The translations under genes and the position numbers were made by a program. From NCBI RefSeq assembly GCF_902830275.1, contig NZ_CADESW010000006.1:124001-188000 (forward strand): 64,000 nt of DNA, read 5' to 3'. Source of the stretch: Burkholderia stagnalis. Lineage in GTDB: Bacteria > Pseudomonadota > Gammaproteobacteria > Burkholderiales > Burkholderiaceae. This document shows, piece after piece, positions 54,263 through 63,248 of the stretch; position 1 is the first letter of the stretch, and each line of letters opens with the position of its first letter. Below the pieces are notes generated by a model. The model did not search any database and was not told the DNA's origin. It saw only the letters and a program-made list of their open reading frames with translations.

Positions 54263-55570
54263 TCACGCGCCAGCGTCGAGATCCGCGCTGCGCGCCGGCA
54301 CGAACGCGACCGCGACGATCGACAGCGCGAGCCCCGCCATCACGTACCAGGTCGGCGCGAACGGCGAGCCGGTGACCTTGATCAGCCACGTGACGATGAA
54401 CTGTCCGAATCCGCCGAACAGCATCACCGCGACGTTGTACGCGACCGACAGCCCGGTCGAGCGCACGTTGGCGGGGAACAGCTCGGCGATCATCGCGCCG
54501 AACGGCCCGTAGTAGCCCGCGAGCGCCACCGACAGCACCGCCTGCACGATGATGAGCCGCCCGATGCTCGGCGCGGCGTCGAGCCACGTGAACAGCGGAT
54601 AGATCAGCGCGAACGTCAGCACGAGCGACCACAGCGACAGGCCCTTGCGGCCGATGCGGTCCGACCATGCGCCGGCGAGCGGCGACAGCACGGTGAGCAG
54701 CAGGTTGCCGACGATCACCGCGTAGAACGACTGCGCATACGGCAGCTTCAGCTGCTTCACCGCGAAAGTCGGCAGGTAGCTGATCAGCACGTAGATCGTC
54801 ACGGTCAGCGCGATCACCGCGCCGAGCCCGCACAGCACCTCGCGCGAGTGGCGCGCGAACACGTCGCCGAGCGTCGCGCGCCGCGCGCTCTGCTGCGCGT
54901 GCAGGAAGGCTTCCGAATCGGCGAGATGGCGGCGGATGTAGAAGCCGATCGGCCCGATCACGAGCCCGAGGATGAACGGCACGCGCCAGCCCCACGCGCG
55001 CAGCACGTCGGGCGTGAAGCCGCGCGTGACGGCTGCGCCGACGAGCGCGCCGATCAGCAGCGCCGCGGCCTGGCTCGCCATCTGCCAGCTGCCGTAGAAG
55101 CCGCGCTTCGAGAACGGCGCGGCTTCGATCAAGAGCGCGGTCGCGCTGCCGAACTCGCCGCCCGCGGAAAAGCCCTGCAGCAGCCGGCCGAGCACGATCA
55201 GGAGCGGGCCGCCGATGCCGATCGCCGCGTACGGCGGCGCGACCGCGAGCAGGAAGATGCCGCCCGTCATCAGCAGGATCACGAGCGACAGCGCGGCCTT
55301 GCGCCCGGCGCGGTCCGCATACAGCCCGAGCACGACGCCGCCGATCGGCCGCATGAAGAACGCGACGCCGAAGGTCGCGGTGGTCAGCAGCAGCGACGAA
55401 TATTCGCTGGACGTCGGGAAGAACAATTCTGCGATCACGACCACCATGAAGCTGAAGACCGTGAAGTCGTACCACTCGAGCGCGTTGCCGATGACCGCCG
55501 CCACCACTGCGCGCCGGTTCAGCGCGCGCTCCGGACTGACTGAATTCGTTGAACCCGCAATCGTCGCCAT
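54263..55570 (-). CDS. MHS-family major facilitator transporter
   Basis: 435 aa, about 12 membrane segments. The metabolite:H+ symporter signature is seen in VIGNALEWYDFTVFSFMVVVIAELFFP, MRPIGGVVLGLYADRAGRKAALS and GRLLQGFSAGGEFGSATALLIE. Substrates of the family include citrate, proline/betaine, shikimate and dicarboxylates; none can be chosen from sequence alone. Stands alone, leftward. Confidence 0.88.
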   Translation of the reverse strand: MATIAGSTNSVSPERALNRRAVVAAVIGNALEWYDFTVFSFMVVVIAELFFPTSSEYSSLLLTTATFGVAFFMRPIGGVVLGLYADRAGRKAALSLVILLMTGGIFLLAVAPPYAAIGIGGPLLIVLGRLLQGFSAGGEFGSATALLIEAAPFSKRGFYGSWQMASQAAALLIGALVGAAVTRGFTPDVLRAWGWRVPFILGLVIGPIGFYIRRHLADSEAFLHAQQSARRATLGDVFARHSREVLCGLGAVIALTVTIYVLISYLPTFAVKQLKLPYAQSFYAVIVGNLLLTVLSPLAGAWSDRIGRKGLSLWSLVLTFALIYPLFTWLDAAPSIGRLIIVQAVLSVALAGYYGPFGAMIAELFPANVRSTGLSVAYNVAVMLFGGFGQFIVTWLIKVTGSPFAPTWYVMAGLALSIVAVAFVPARSADLDAGA

Positions 55571-55680
55571 GCGTGTCTCGCCCCTCGTGAAGTCGCCGTG
55601 CCGGAGTGCGCCGCGCGGGAGCCGCTGCTGCGCGCCGGTCTGGAGCGAGTGTAGAAAGGTGCGGAACCGTTTTCAAGCAT

Positions 55681-55713
55681 TAAAAAACGCCAGCCATCCA
55701 TCGATGGCGGGCG
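55681..55713 (-). terminator. Rho-independent terminator of the HiPIP gene
   Basis: Stem CGCC-A-GCCATC / GATGGC-G-GGCG (55688-55713, one mismatch, loop CATC). Leftward it is followed by GTTTTTTAA. About 41 bp after the HiPIP stop. Confidence 0.75.
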
Positions 55714-55753
55714 CTTCATGATTGCTGCGGCACCGCATGATGCCGCGCGGGCG

Positions 55754-56071
55754 TCACGCCTTCTTCGAGAATGCGCTGCACCAGCCCTTGGCTGCTACCT
55801 GCTTGCCCGGGAATGCGCCGCACGGGCCGGATGCGGAGCCCGGCTTGCCCTGGTACAGCATGCAGGCCGCGCAATCCTGGCCCGCTGCGTACTTCGCATA
55901 CTTCGCCTTGTCGACCTTGGTGGCGTCTGCCTTGTAGCCGAGCGCCTGCGCGGTCGGATCGCTTTCGGAGAGCATCGGCAGGTCGGCGGCCAGCGCTTCG
56001 CGCGACGACAGCGCGACGGCAGACACGGCGGCGACGCTCGTGATCAGGAAACTGCGACGGGATGTTTTCAT
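55754..56071 (-). CDS. High-potential iron-sulfur protein (HiPIP)
   Basis: 105 aa; soluble periplasmic electron carrier with one [4Fe-4S] cluster. Twin-arginine signal SRRSFLIT in the first 28 residues (cleavage about SREALA). Four cluster cysteines are visible: DCAACMLYQG, GPCGAFPG and GWCSAF. Length and spacing fit the family. Single-gene unit with its own terminator. Redox partners are not in the window. Confidence 0.92.
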   Translation of the reverse strand: MKTSRRSFLITSVAAVSAVALSSREALAADLPMLSESDPTAQALGYKADATKVDKAKYAKYAAGQDCAACMLYQGKPGSASGPCGAFPGKQVAAKGWCSAFSKKA

Positions 56072-56214
56072 GAGGACTCGCTCCAACGTTATAAGTTTGA
56101 AAGCTGTTCTAGCGACAGCCGTTCGACAGCATAACGCCCGGGCGCGGGAATGTGCGGCCCGAAATGCCGGAGATAAAAGAATTAACACGGATGGTTTCGC
56201 CGCTTGCCGCGGCG

Positions 56215-56284
56215 CCTCCCGCCGCCCGCCGCCCGCCTCCCGCCTCCCGCCTCCCGTCACCCGTCACCCGTCACCCGTCACCCG
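56215..56284. repeat. 7-bp tandem repeat at the 3' end of the LhgO-like gene
   Basis: Ten heptamers: CCTCCCG, CCGCCCG x2, CCTCCCG x3, TCACCCG x4. The last unit contains the stop codon (56278-56280) of the leftward oxidase. Same family as the GCGGGCG array at 34423-34499. Confidence 0.85.
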
Positions 56285-57387
56285 TACGCAGTCATGTCGC
56301 CCACCCGCTGCGCGAGCGCGAGCGCCGCGGTGAGCCCCGGCGACTCGATCCCGAACAGGTTCACGAGGCCGCGCACGCCGTGCTGCGCCGCACCCTGCAC
56401 GATGAAATCGGCAGGCGCTTCGCCGGGCCCCGCGACCTTCGGGCGGATGCCCGCATAGGCCGGCTGCAGCGCACCGTCCGGCAGCGCCGGCCAGTACGCG
56501 CGGATCGATGCGTAGAACGCGTCCGCGCGCGCCGGATCGACGTCGTAGCGCAGCGTGTCGATCCATTCGACGTCCGGCCCGAAGCGCGCCTGCCCGGCGA
56601 GGTCGAGCGTCTGGTGGATGCCGAGCCCCGCGCGGTCCGGCAATGGATAGACAAGGTGCGAGAACGGCGCGCGGCCGGACAGGCTGAAATAGTTGCCGCG
56701 CGCGAGATAGAGCGGCGGCACCCAGCGCGGATCGAGCCCGCGCGTGCGGCGCGCGAGCGCCTGCGCGCCGAGGCCCGCGCTGTTGATCACGCAGGCCGCC
56801 TCGAACTCGGCCGGCGCGTCGCCGCCCGTGCGCACGACGAAGCGCTCGCCGCGCAGCACGTCGATCGATTCGACCGGGGATTTCAATACGCAGACGGCGC
56901 CGTCGCGTTCGGCATCGCCGAGCAGCGCGAGCATCAGCTGATGCGAATCGACGATGCCCGTGCTCGGCGAGAACAGCGCCTCGACGCATTCGAGCGCGGG
57001 CTCGAGCGCCTGCGCCTCGGTGCGCGTGAGCGGCGTCAGGTCGAGCACGCCGTTTTCCTCGGCGCGCGCGGCGATCGCCTTCAGCTGCTTCACCTGCGTG
57101 GCGGAGGTTGCGACGAGCAGCTTGCCGATGCGCCGGTGCGGCACGTGATGCGTCTCGCAGAATTCGTACAGCAGGTCGCGGCCATGCACGCACGACAGCG
57201 CCTTCAGCGAGCCGCGCGGATAGTAGAGGCCAGCGTGTATCACCTCGCTGTTGCGCGAACTCGTGCCGGTGCCGATCGCGTCGGCCGCCTCGAGCACGAG
57301 CGTGTCGCGGCCGCGCGCCGCAAGTTCGCGAGCGATCGCGAGGCCGACGACGCCTGCGCCGATCACCACACAATCGATCTGCTCCAT
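56278..57387 (-). CDS. FAD-dependent oxidoreductase (LhgO/YgaF-like)
   Basis: 369 aa. FAD-binding [19 protein letters not shown] at residues 7-25, [16 protein letters not shown] (the L-2-hydroxyglutarate oxidase/COG0579 signature), and a C-terminal GIRPKVAG and [18 protein letters not shown] closing segment. The group oxidises L-2-hydroxyglutarate or similar 2-hydroxyacids to the keto form, feeding electrons to quinone. Its stop codon lies in a 7-bp repeat array. The AAA ATPase gene is 131 bp upstream on the same strand. Confidence 0.85.
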   Translation of the reverse strand: MEQIDCVVIGAGVVGLAIARELAARGRDTLVLEAADAIGTGTSSRNSEVIHAGLYYPRGSLKALSCVHGRDLLYEFCETHHVPHRRIGKLLVATSATQVKQLKAIAARAEENGVLDLTPLTRTEAQALEPALECVEALFSPSTGIVDSHQLMLALLGDAERDGAVCVLKSPVESIDVLRGERFVVRTGGDAPAEFEAACVINSAGLGAQALARRTRGLDPRWVPPLYLARGNYFSLSGRAPFSHLVYPLPDRAGLGIHQTLDLAGQARFGPDVEWIDTLRYDVDPARADAFYASIRAYWPALPDGALQPAYAGIRPKVAGPGEAPADFIVQGAAQHGVRGLVNLFGIESPGLTAALALAQRVGDMTAYG

Positions 57388-57518
57388 GGCTTTTCGCGTC
57401 GTTATCGCGTCGAGGGAGAGAAGACGATTGTACGTCCCGGCTCGCACGCATGCAGGACACATGTGTAGCCGGATGTATCTCGCCGATCCCGCGCCGCCGC
57501 CCGCCGCGCTCCCGAATG

Positions 57519-58499
57519 TCAGAACCCGATCGGGCGGCGCTTGGCCGCACCTTCGTCCGCGCGGATGTCGCGCGGCTCGACCGCGTCGCGCCCGTCGAGG
57601 CGCGCGGCGCCGAACGCATGCAGCAGCGCGCGCCGCATCGTGCGCGGCGGCGTCGCGGCGAGCACGTCGAGCGCGTCGTCGCCGAGCGTGGCCGGGAACC
57701 GCCGGCCCCACGCGTGCGACGTGCGGATCTCGTCGTAAATCGTCTGCGCGATGCGGCGCGCGCCGGCCGCGTCGGGCGGCGCGATCTCGTAGATGTTCAT
57801 CCGGTTGAGCAGCGGCTCCGGAATCGCCTGCGCGTCGTTCGCGGTCGCGACCCAGATCACGTTGCCCGCATCGATCGGCACCTCGGCGAATTCGTCGACG
57901 AACACGCGCGCGGTATCGTGCTCGAGCAGCGCATACAGCGCGCCGAGCGGATCGTATTGCGCATCGCTGCCCGCCTTGTCGATCTCGTCGACCGCGATCA
58001 CCGGGTTCGCATAGCTGCCGTTCACGAGCGCGTCGAACACCTTGCCCGGCTTCGCGTTCTTCCATTGCGACGACGCGCCCGACAGGATCCAGCCCGCGGT
58101 CAGCGAACTCATCGGCACGTAGTGGTACGACGTGCCCAGCAATTGCGCGAGCGCCTTCGCGAAATGCGTCTTGCCGATGCCCGGCGGGCCGAGCAGCAGG
58201 ATCGGCATCAGCTCGAGCCGGTCGTCGGTCTCGAGGCACAGCGCGACCTGCTTGCGCACGTCGTCGAGCGGCTCGACGAAATTCGGCAACACCTCGCCGA
58301 GCTCGTCGAACGACGGCATCCGGTTCGGCTTCACGCAAAAGCGCAAGTTGCCGGTCTTCAGCATCCGCTCGTAGGTGGCGCGCAGTGCGTCGCTCGCGCC
58401 TTCGTTCAGATCGTTCAGCGCCGTCTCGACCTGATCGAGGTCGTACACCGTGCTGAAGGACGCCACCGCCAGTTCCTGTTTCACCATCGCCGTCGTCAT
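57519..58499 (-). CDS. AAA family ATPase (Lon-like ATPase module only)
   Basis: 326 aa. N-terminal helical part (about 1-95), then the AAA+ core: Walker A GPPGIGKT at 104-111, Walker B VIAVDEID with Asp171-Glu172, sensor 1 [19 protein letters not shown] and an arginine-finger region. The pattern is closest to the ATPase module of Lon, but no protease domain follows. Two starts have SD-like sites: ATG 58499 (GAGG, spacing 5) and ATG 58532 (AAAGGG). I give the shorter. Partner and substrate unknown. Confidence 0.83.
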   Translation of the reverse strand: MTTAMVKQELAVASFSTVYDLDQVETALNDLNEGASDALRATYERMLKTGNLRFCVKPNRMPSFDELGEVLPNFVEPLDDVRKQVALCLETDDRLELMPILLLGPPGIGKTHFAKALAQLLGTSYHYVPMSSLTAGWILSGASSQWKNAKPGKVFDALVNGSYANPVIAVDEIDKAGSDAQYDPLGALYALLEHDTARVFVDEFAEVPIDAGNVIWVATANDAQAIPEPLLNRMNIYEIAPPDAAGARRIAQTIYDEIRTSHAWGRRFPATLGDDALDVLAATPPRTMRRALLHAFGAARLDGRDAVEPRDIRADEGAAKRRPIGF

Positions 58500-58728
58500 A
58501 CCAACCTCGCTGCCGCTTACGTACCGCACCATCAGACCCTTTCGATTTCAGTGTAGCGGGCCAGCACTCCAGCGCAAGCAAGCAGCCGCGCGCGTGTGCT
58601 GCTAGCAGGCCGCGCGCGCTGCACGCCCGCGCGGCGCGGCGTATCATCGACAGCTTGCCGGCCGCCGCGCCGGCCCCGCCGATGGCGCCGCGCGCGCCGC
58701 CGCCGCTCCCCGCTGCGAAGGAACGCCG

Positions 58729-59448
58729 ATGTCCGTCCCCGCCGTTTCCGCCCGCGCCGATGCCGACGCGATCCGCGCCGTCGACGACGCACTGACCACG
58801 CGCCGCGCGATCCGCGCGTTCCTGCCGACGCCCGTGCCGCGCGACACGCTCGAGGCCATCCTCGAAGCGGCGAGCCGCGCGCCGTCGGGCACCAACATCC
58901 AGCCGTGGCGCGTGTACGTCGCGACGGGCGCGACGCGCGATGCGCTCGCCGATGCGCTCGCCGCGGCCTACGACGACCCCGCGCGCGACGAGAAGTACGT
59001 GGCCGAATACGACTACTATCCGCGCGAATGGATCTCGCCGTACATCGACCGGCGGCGCAAGGTCGGCTGGGACCTGTACAGCCTGCTGGAGATCCGCCGC
59101 GACGAGAAGGACCGCATGCATGCGCAGCACGCGCGCAACTTCCGCTTCTTCGATGCGCCGGTCGCGCTGTTCTTCACGCTCGACCGCGTGATGACGCACG
59201 GCGCGTGGCTCGATTGCGGGATGTTCCTGCAGGGCCTGATGACCGCCGCCCGCGCGCGCGGCCTCGACACCTGCCCGCAGGCGGCGTTCGTGCCGTTTCA
59301 CCGGGTCGTCGCCGCGCATCTCGGCATTCCGGACCACGAGCAGCTCGTGTGCGGAATGTCGCTCGGCCATGCGGACCCGGCCGCGATCGAGAACCGCCTC
59401 GTCACCGAGCGCGCGCCGGTCGCCGAGTTCGCGCGTTTTTTTGCTTGA
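58729..59448 (+). CDS. Nitroreductase family protein
   Basis: 239 aa FMN-dependent NAD(P)H oxidoreductase. [38 protein letters not shown] contains the FMN phosphate-binding arginines and the Ser-Gly-x-Asn loop. The C-terminal [17 protein letters not shown] is typical. It can reduce nitroaromatics or quinones; the physiological substrate is unknown. AAGGAAC precedes the ATG. Divergent from the AAA ATPase. Confidence 0.9.
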   Translation: MSVPAVSARADADAIRAVDDALTTRRAIRAFLPTPVPRDTLEAILEAASRAPSGTNIQPWRVYVATGATRDALADALAAAYDDPARDEKYVAEYDYYPREWISPYIDRRRKVGWDLYSLLEIRRDEKDRMHAQHARNFRFFDAPVALFFTLDRVMTHGAWLDCGMFLQGLMTAARARGLDTCPQAAFVPFHRVVAAHLGIPDHEQLVCGMSLGHADPAAIENRLVTERAPVAEFARFFA

Positions 59449-59594
59449 AAACGCGTGACGGGCACTTACCTTTCCTGCATGGGCGCATCGCGCGGCGCAT
59501 TCGCCGCGGCGCATCCGGTCGCATCGTCGACGATGCCGATCGGGCGTAAGATGGGCGTCCGTTTCCCGCAACACCGAGACTCCGGAGAGGCTTC

Positions 59595-60077
59595 ATGCTG
59601 AAACACGGCCTGGCCGTCCTGCTGGCGGGCGCCGCGCTCGCCGCCCACGCGCAGAGCCCCGCGCCCGCGGTCGTCGCATGGGAGATCCAGGTGGTGAGCG
59701 ACGGCCAGACGATCGACACGTTCCAGCAGCACACCACCGTCGGTCAGACCCGCACCGACACCCATCGCTACCCGTCCGCCGTGCCCGTCGGCTGCGGCGA
59801 CAAGGCGCGCGTCGTGCCGGTCGAGCGCACGCGCGCCGTCACCGTCGCGCCGCTCGCCGCCGACGCGAACGCGATCTCGCTCGCGCTCGACGTGCAGGAG
59901 ACGCTCGACGATACGAACGCGAAGCCGGCCGACCCGTGCCTGCCGACCTCGCCGCGACAGATCGTCGCAAGCCATCCGGGGCTGTCGGTCGGCGCCGATG
60001 CGTGGACCGACTGGACCCTCATCGAGCAGCGCCCGCATCTCGTGTACCGCGTGCGCGCGCACGTCGCGAAGGACTGA
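59595..60077 (+). CDS. Small secreted protein of unknown function
   Basis: 160 aa. Clear signal peptide (MLKHGLAVLLAGAALAAHA, cleavage before Q20), then a likely beta-rich domain with two Cys (about residues 67 and 115: VPVGCGDKAR, ADPCLPTSP) that could form a disulfide. I do not recognise the family. GGAGAGG precedes the ATG. It ends 6 bp before the endonuclease/exonuclease/phosphatase gene, so the two are co-transcribed. Confidence 0.75.
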   Translation: MLKHGLAVLLAGAALAAHAQSPAPAVVAWEIQVVSDGQTIDTFQQHTTVGQTRTDTHRYPSAVPVGCGDKARVVPVERTRAVTVAPLAADANAISLALDVQETLDDTNAKPADPCLPTSPRQIVASHPGLSVGADAWTDWTLIEQRPHLVYRVRAHVAKD

Positions 60078-60083
60078 GCCGCC

Positions 60084-60899
60084 ATGTCCGCCGACGCCCT
60101 GTCCCTGCCGTTCGCCGAGCCGCACGCCGCGCCCGACGAACTCACGGCGGTCAGCTGGAACCTGCACAAGGGCCGCTCGCCGCTCGGCTTCACCGCGTGG
60201 AACGCGATGCGCAACTGGATGCAGTCGACGCACGCCGACGTGTATTTCCTGCAGGAAGCGATGGCGCGCCGGATGCCGCGCCCCGTGCTCGCGCCCGGCT
60301 TCGGCACGCCGATGGACGACGCGTACGACGACGTCTGGCATTGCCAGGCGACCGAGATCGCGGAGTCGCTCGACTGGCAGATCGCGCTCGGCCCGAACGT
60401 GTTCAAGCCGTCGTGGCGGCACGGCAACGCGATCCTGTCGCCGCACCCGCTCGACCTCGGCGGCCGCTGGGACATCTCCGCGCACCGCTTCGAGCGGCGC
60501 GGCCTGCTGGTCGCGCGCGCGACGCTCGCCGGGTCGCGCCCGGTCACGCTGCTGTGCGCGCATCTCGCGCTCACGCGCGCGGCGCGGCTGCGCCAGATGC
60601 ACTGGATCGCGCACTGGATCGTGCGCCACGCGAAGGACGGCCCGCTCGTGCTCGCCGGCGATTTCAACGACTGGCGCAACGACTCGATCCCGCTGTTCGC
60701 CGAGATCGGCCTGTCCGAGGTCGCGACGCTGCTCGGCGAGTCGGGGCGCACGTTCCCCGCGTTCTCGCCGGCGCTCGCGCTCGACAAGATGTTCGTGCGC
60801 GGGCTCACGCCGCTCGAATGGAGCGCGCCGTCCGGCGAGACCGCGTGGCTGTCGGACCACCTGCCGTACATCGCCCGCCTGCGGCTCGACCCGCAGTGA
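60084..60899 (+). CDS. Endonuclease/exonuclease/phosphatase family protein
   Basis: 271 aa of the EEP (DNase I/exonuclease III-like) fold. Catalytic motifs in order: AVSWNLHKGRSP (Asn), VYFLQEAM (Glu), GNAILSPHPL, LCAHLALT (His), LAGDFNDWRND (Asp-Asn) and the C-terminal SDHLPYIA (Asp-His). No signal peptide, so cytoplasmic. Possible substrates are nucleic acid or phosphoesters. Directly follows the small secreted protein and is followed by a pentanucleotide array. Confidence 0.87.
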   Translation: MSADALSLPFAEPHAAPDELTAVSWNLHKGRSPLGFTAWNAMRNWMQSTHADVYFLQEAMARRMPRPVLAPGFGTPMDDAYDDVWHCQATEIAESLDWQIALGPNVFKPSWRHGNAILSPHPLDLGGRWDISAHRFERRGLLVARATLAGSRPVTLLCAHLALTRAARLRQMHWIAHWIVRHAKDGPLVLAGDFNDWRNDSIPLFAEIGLSEVATLLGESGRTFPAFSPALALDKMFVRGLTPLEWSAPSGETAWLSDHLPYIARLRLDPQ

Positions 60900-60920
60900 G
60901 CGCGGCGGCGCGACCCTGGT

Positions 60921-61155
60921 CGGGTTGGGTCGGGTTGGGTCGGGTTGGGTCGGGTTGGGTCGGGTTGGGTCGGGTTGGGTCGGGTCGGGTCGGGTCGGGT
61001 CGGGTCGGGTCGGGTCGGCTCGGCTCGGCTCGGCTCGGCTCGGCTCGGCTCGGCTCGGCTCGGCTCGGCTCGGCTCGGCTCGGCTCGGCTCGGGTCGAGT
61101 CGCATCGCATCGCATCGCATCGCGTCGCGTCGGGTCGGCTCGGGTCGAGTCGGTT
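60921..61155. repeat. 47-unit pentanucleotide array upstream of the LysE gene
   Basis: 235 bp in perfect 5-bp register: (CGGGT TGGGT) x6, CGGGT x7, CGGCT x15, CGGGT CGAGT, CGCAT x4, CGCGT x2, CGGGT CGGCT CGGGT CGAGT CGGTT. The first 95 bp contain many GGG runs spaced 2 nt apart, able to form G-quadruplexes on the + strand. It fills the spacer between the EEP gene (ends 60899) and the LysE gene (starts 61198). Confidence 0.93.
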
Positions 61156-61197
61156 CGCGCTACAGTAGCGGCTTGCCCCGCCCCGAGCCGCGCCGCC

Positions 61198-61845
61198 ATG
61201 AGCTATCTGCCGATCCTGCTGCAAATCGCCGCCGTCTACCTCGTCGCGCTCGTCACGCCCGGGCCGAACATCTTCATGATTTCGCAGCTGTCGCTCGCCG
61301 GCCGGCGCAGCCTCGGCGCCGTGTCGGCGCTCGGCGTCGGCACCGCGTCGGTCACCTGGGCGACGCTCGCGATGCTCGGCCTCGCGGCCGTGCTGCACCA
61401 GGTCGAATGGCTGTACGAAACGATCCGGATCGGCGGCGCCGCGTACCTCGTCTATTTCGGCTTCAAGCTGCTGCGTTCGAGCACGCGGCGCGATCCGGCC
61501 CCGGCGGCCGACGACGCGGCAGCGGCCGCGCTGCCCGCGCCGCAGGCGCGCGACTACCTGCGCGCGTACCGCACCGGGCTGCTCACGTGCCTGACGAACC
61601 CGAAGTCCTGCGCGTTCTGGACCAGCGTGTTCGCGGCGATGCTGCCCGCGCACGTGCCGCTGTGGTTCAACGGCGCGGCGCTGCTGACGATCGGCTCGAT
61701 GTCGGTCGGCTGGTATTGCAGCGTCGCGTACCTGTTCGCGAGCCCGCGCGCGCAGCGCGGCTACCGGCGCGTGCGCCGCCCGCTCGACGCGCTGTGCGGC
61801 GCCGCGCTGGTCGGCCTCGGCGCGAAGCTCGCCGCCGATCGATGA
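61198..61845 (+). CDS. LysE/RhtB family amino-acid exporter
   Basis: 215 aa with five to six membrane segments. LysE signature ALVTPGPNIFMISQLSLAGRRSLGAVSALGVGTAS near the N-terminus, GGAAYLVYFGFKLLRSS, and TGLLTCLTNPKSCAFWTSVFAAMLP. Exports an amino acid or derivative; substrate unknown. The pentanucleotide array ends 42 bp upstream of the ATG, so the promoter is either just inside or before the array. Confidence 0.88.
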   Translation: MSYLPILLQIAAVYLVALVTPGPNIFMISQLSLAGRRSLGAVSALGVGTASVTWATLAMLGLAAVLHQVEWLYETIRIGGAAYLVYFGFKLLRSSTRRDPAPAADDAAAAALPAPQARDYLRAYRTGLLTCLTNPKSCAFWTSVFAAMLPAHVPLWFNGAALLTIGSMSVGWYCSVAYLFASPRAQRGYRRVRRPLDALCGAALVGLGAKLAADR

Positions 61846-62059
61846 AAGCATTTTGAAATGAAACGTTGCGCGAAATCCGCGCATCGGCCGTGGTCAAGCG
61901 CGCGAAGCACGCAAGCAGGGTAAAATAAGCAGTTCTCCGATCGTCTGTCACAGAGAAGGCGCGTGTTCGGCGCGCCGCCGGCCGATCCCCCGATCGGGCC
62001 GACGCCCTCGTTTTTCGCCCGTTACACGCGTTCCGCGACGCGCGTCCGTTTTCAAAGCC

Positions 62060-62830
62060 ATGAGCAAATACGACACCGCCACCGTCCAATCCGTCCACCA
62101 CTGGACCGACACGCTTTTCAGCTTCACCTGCACCCGTGAGCCGAGCCTGCGCTTCAACAACGGCGAATTCACGATGGTCGGCCTCGAGGTCGACGGCAAG
62201 CCGCTCGCACGCGCATACAGCATCGTCAGCCCGAACTACGAGGAGCACCTCGAGTTCTTCAGCATCAAGGTCCAGAACGGCCCGCTGACGTCGCGCCTGC
62301 AGCACCTGAAGGTGGGCGACACGGTGCTGATCGGCAAGAAGCCGACCGGCACGCTCGTCGCCGACAACCTGCTGCCGGGCAAGACGCTGTGGATGCTGTC
62401 GACGGGCACGGGCCTCGCGCCGTTCATGTCGATCATCCGCGATCCGGACATCTACGAACGCTTCGACAAGGTCATCCTGACGCACACCTGCCGCCTGAAG
62501 GGCGAGCTCGCGTACATGGACTACATCAAGCACGACCTGCCGGGCCACGAATACCTCGGCGACATCATCAAGGAAAAGCTCGTCTACTACCCGACGGTCA
62601 CCCGCGAGGAGTTCGAGAACGAAGGCCGGATCACCGACCTGATCGCGACGGGCAAGCTGTTCACCGATCTCGACGTGCCGCCGTTCTCGCCGGAACACGA
62701 CCGCGTGATGCTGTGCGGCAGCACCGCGATGCTGAAGGACACGACCGACCTGCTGAAGCAGGCCGGCCTCGTCGAAGGCAAGAACAGCGCGCCGGGCCAC
62801 TACGTGATCGAGCGCGCGTTCGTCGACTGA
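62060..62830 (+). CDS. fpr: Ferredoxin--NADP(+) reductase
   Basis: 256 aa. FAD-binding RAYSIVSPNYEEHLEFFSIKV, NADP-binding LSTGTGLAPFMSIIRDP, and the C-terminal VMLCGSTAMLKDT with ENSAPGHYVIERAFVD-type ending (here KNSAPGHYVIERAFVD). Exchanges electrons between NADPH and ferredoxin or flavodoxin, often in oxidative stress defence. Single gene with a strong terminator 30 bp after the stop. Confidence 0.94.
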   Translation: MSKYDTATVQSVHHWTDTLFSFTCTREPSLRFNNGEFTMVGLEVDGKPLARAYSIVSPNYEEHLEFFSIKVQNGPLTSRLQHLKVGDTVLIGKKPTGTLVADNLLPGKTLWMLSTGTGLAPFMSIIRDPDIYERFDKVILTHTCRLKGELAYMDYIKHDLPGHEYLGDIIKEKLVYYPTVTREEFENEGRITDLIATGKLFTDLDVPPFSPEHDRVMLCGSTAMLKDTTDLLKQAGLVEGKNSAPGHYVIERAFVD

Positions 62831-62860
62831 TCCGCCCCTCGAATTTGTGCGCGGTCAAGA

Positions 62861-62888
62861 AACCGGAGCGAAAGCTCCGGTTTTTTTT
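62861..62888 (+). terminator. Rho-independent terminator of fpr
   Basis: 9-bp stem AACCGGAGC / GCTCCGGTT with a GAAA tetraloop (62861-62882), running into eight T (62881-62888). Confidence 0.93.
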
Positions 62889-63248
62889 CGCGGGTGCGCG
62901 GCGAATTCGTAACAATGGACGAGCGCTCATCTCAAATAGTTACATTTGGACACGGCGCAAGTGGCGGCTCGCGTGTCGGTGTTTTTCCTACAACACATTC
63001 GTTCAGATTGTTCACACTTACCCTTAAATGTCCCACCCATCATGACTTTTCGCGAAATTTTGAGATATTATGCGCGGCGCGCGTCCGTAATCCGGACGCA
63101 CACTGAAGGGTCGGACCAATGTGTTACAAGATGTAAATTTTGTTACCCTGGTGTGTGACAATTGCCGACCGGCCGCCGTCTACGAAAACGGCATCCGGCA
63201 CGCGCCGCCGATCGGTGTCTGAATCGCTTTCTGACAGCAGGGAGAGTC
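62889..63248. other. AT-richer regulatory gap before the sensor kinase
   Basis: 360 bp, clearly lower in G+C than its surroundings. It holds a promoter-like pair (63042-63071), a hairpin GCGTCCG / CGGACGC (63081-63099), and GTTAC repeats (about 62938, 63123 and 63142) including the inverted repeat TTACA-AGA-TGTAA at 63124-63136. No gene seen. Confidence 0.45.
63042..63071 (+). promoter_or_regulatory. Candidate promoter of the sensor kinase gene
   Basis: ATGACT (63042-63047, four of six) - 18 nt - TATTAT (63066-63071, five of six). Predicted start near 63078, giving a leader of about 170 nt with a hairpin at its 5' end. Confidence 0.4.

Noticed and set aside
60945..61856. Fusion of the pentanucleotide array to the LysE gene as a phase-variable protein
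   Set aside because: The long frames through the array are in other frames or lack starts with SD sites; the LysE protein has a complete family N-terminus at 61198.
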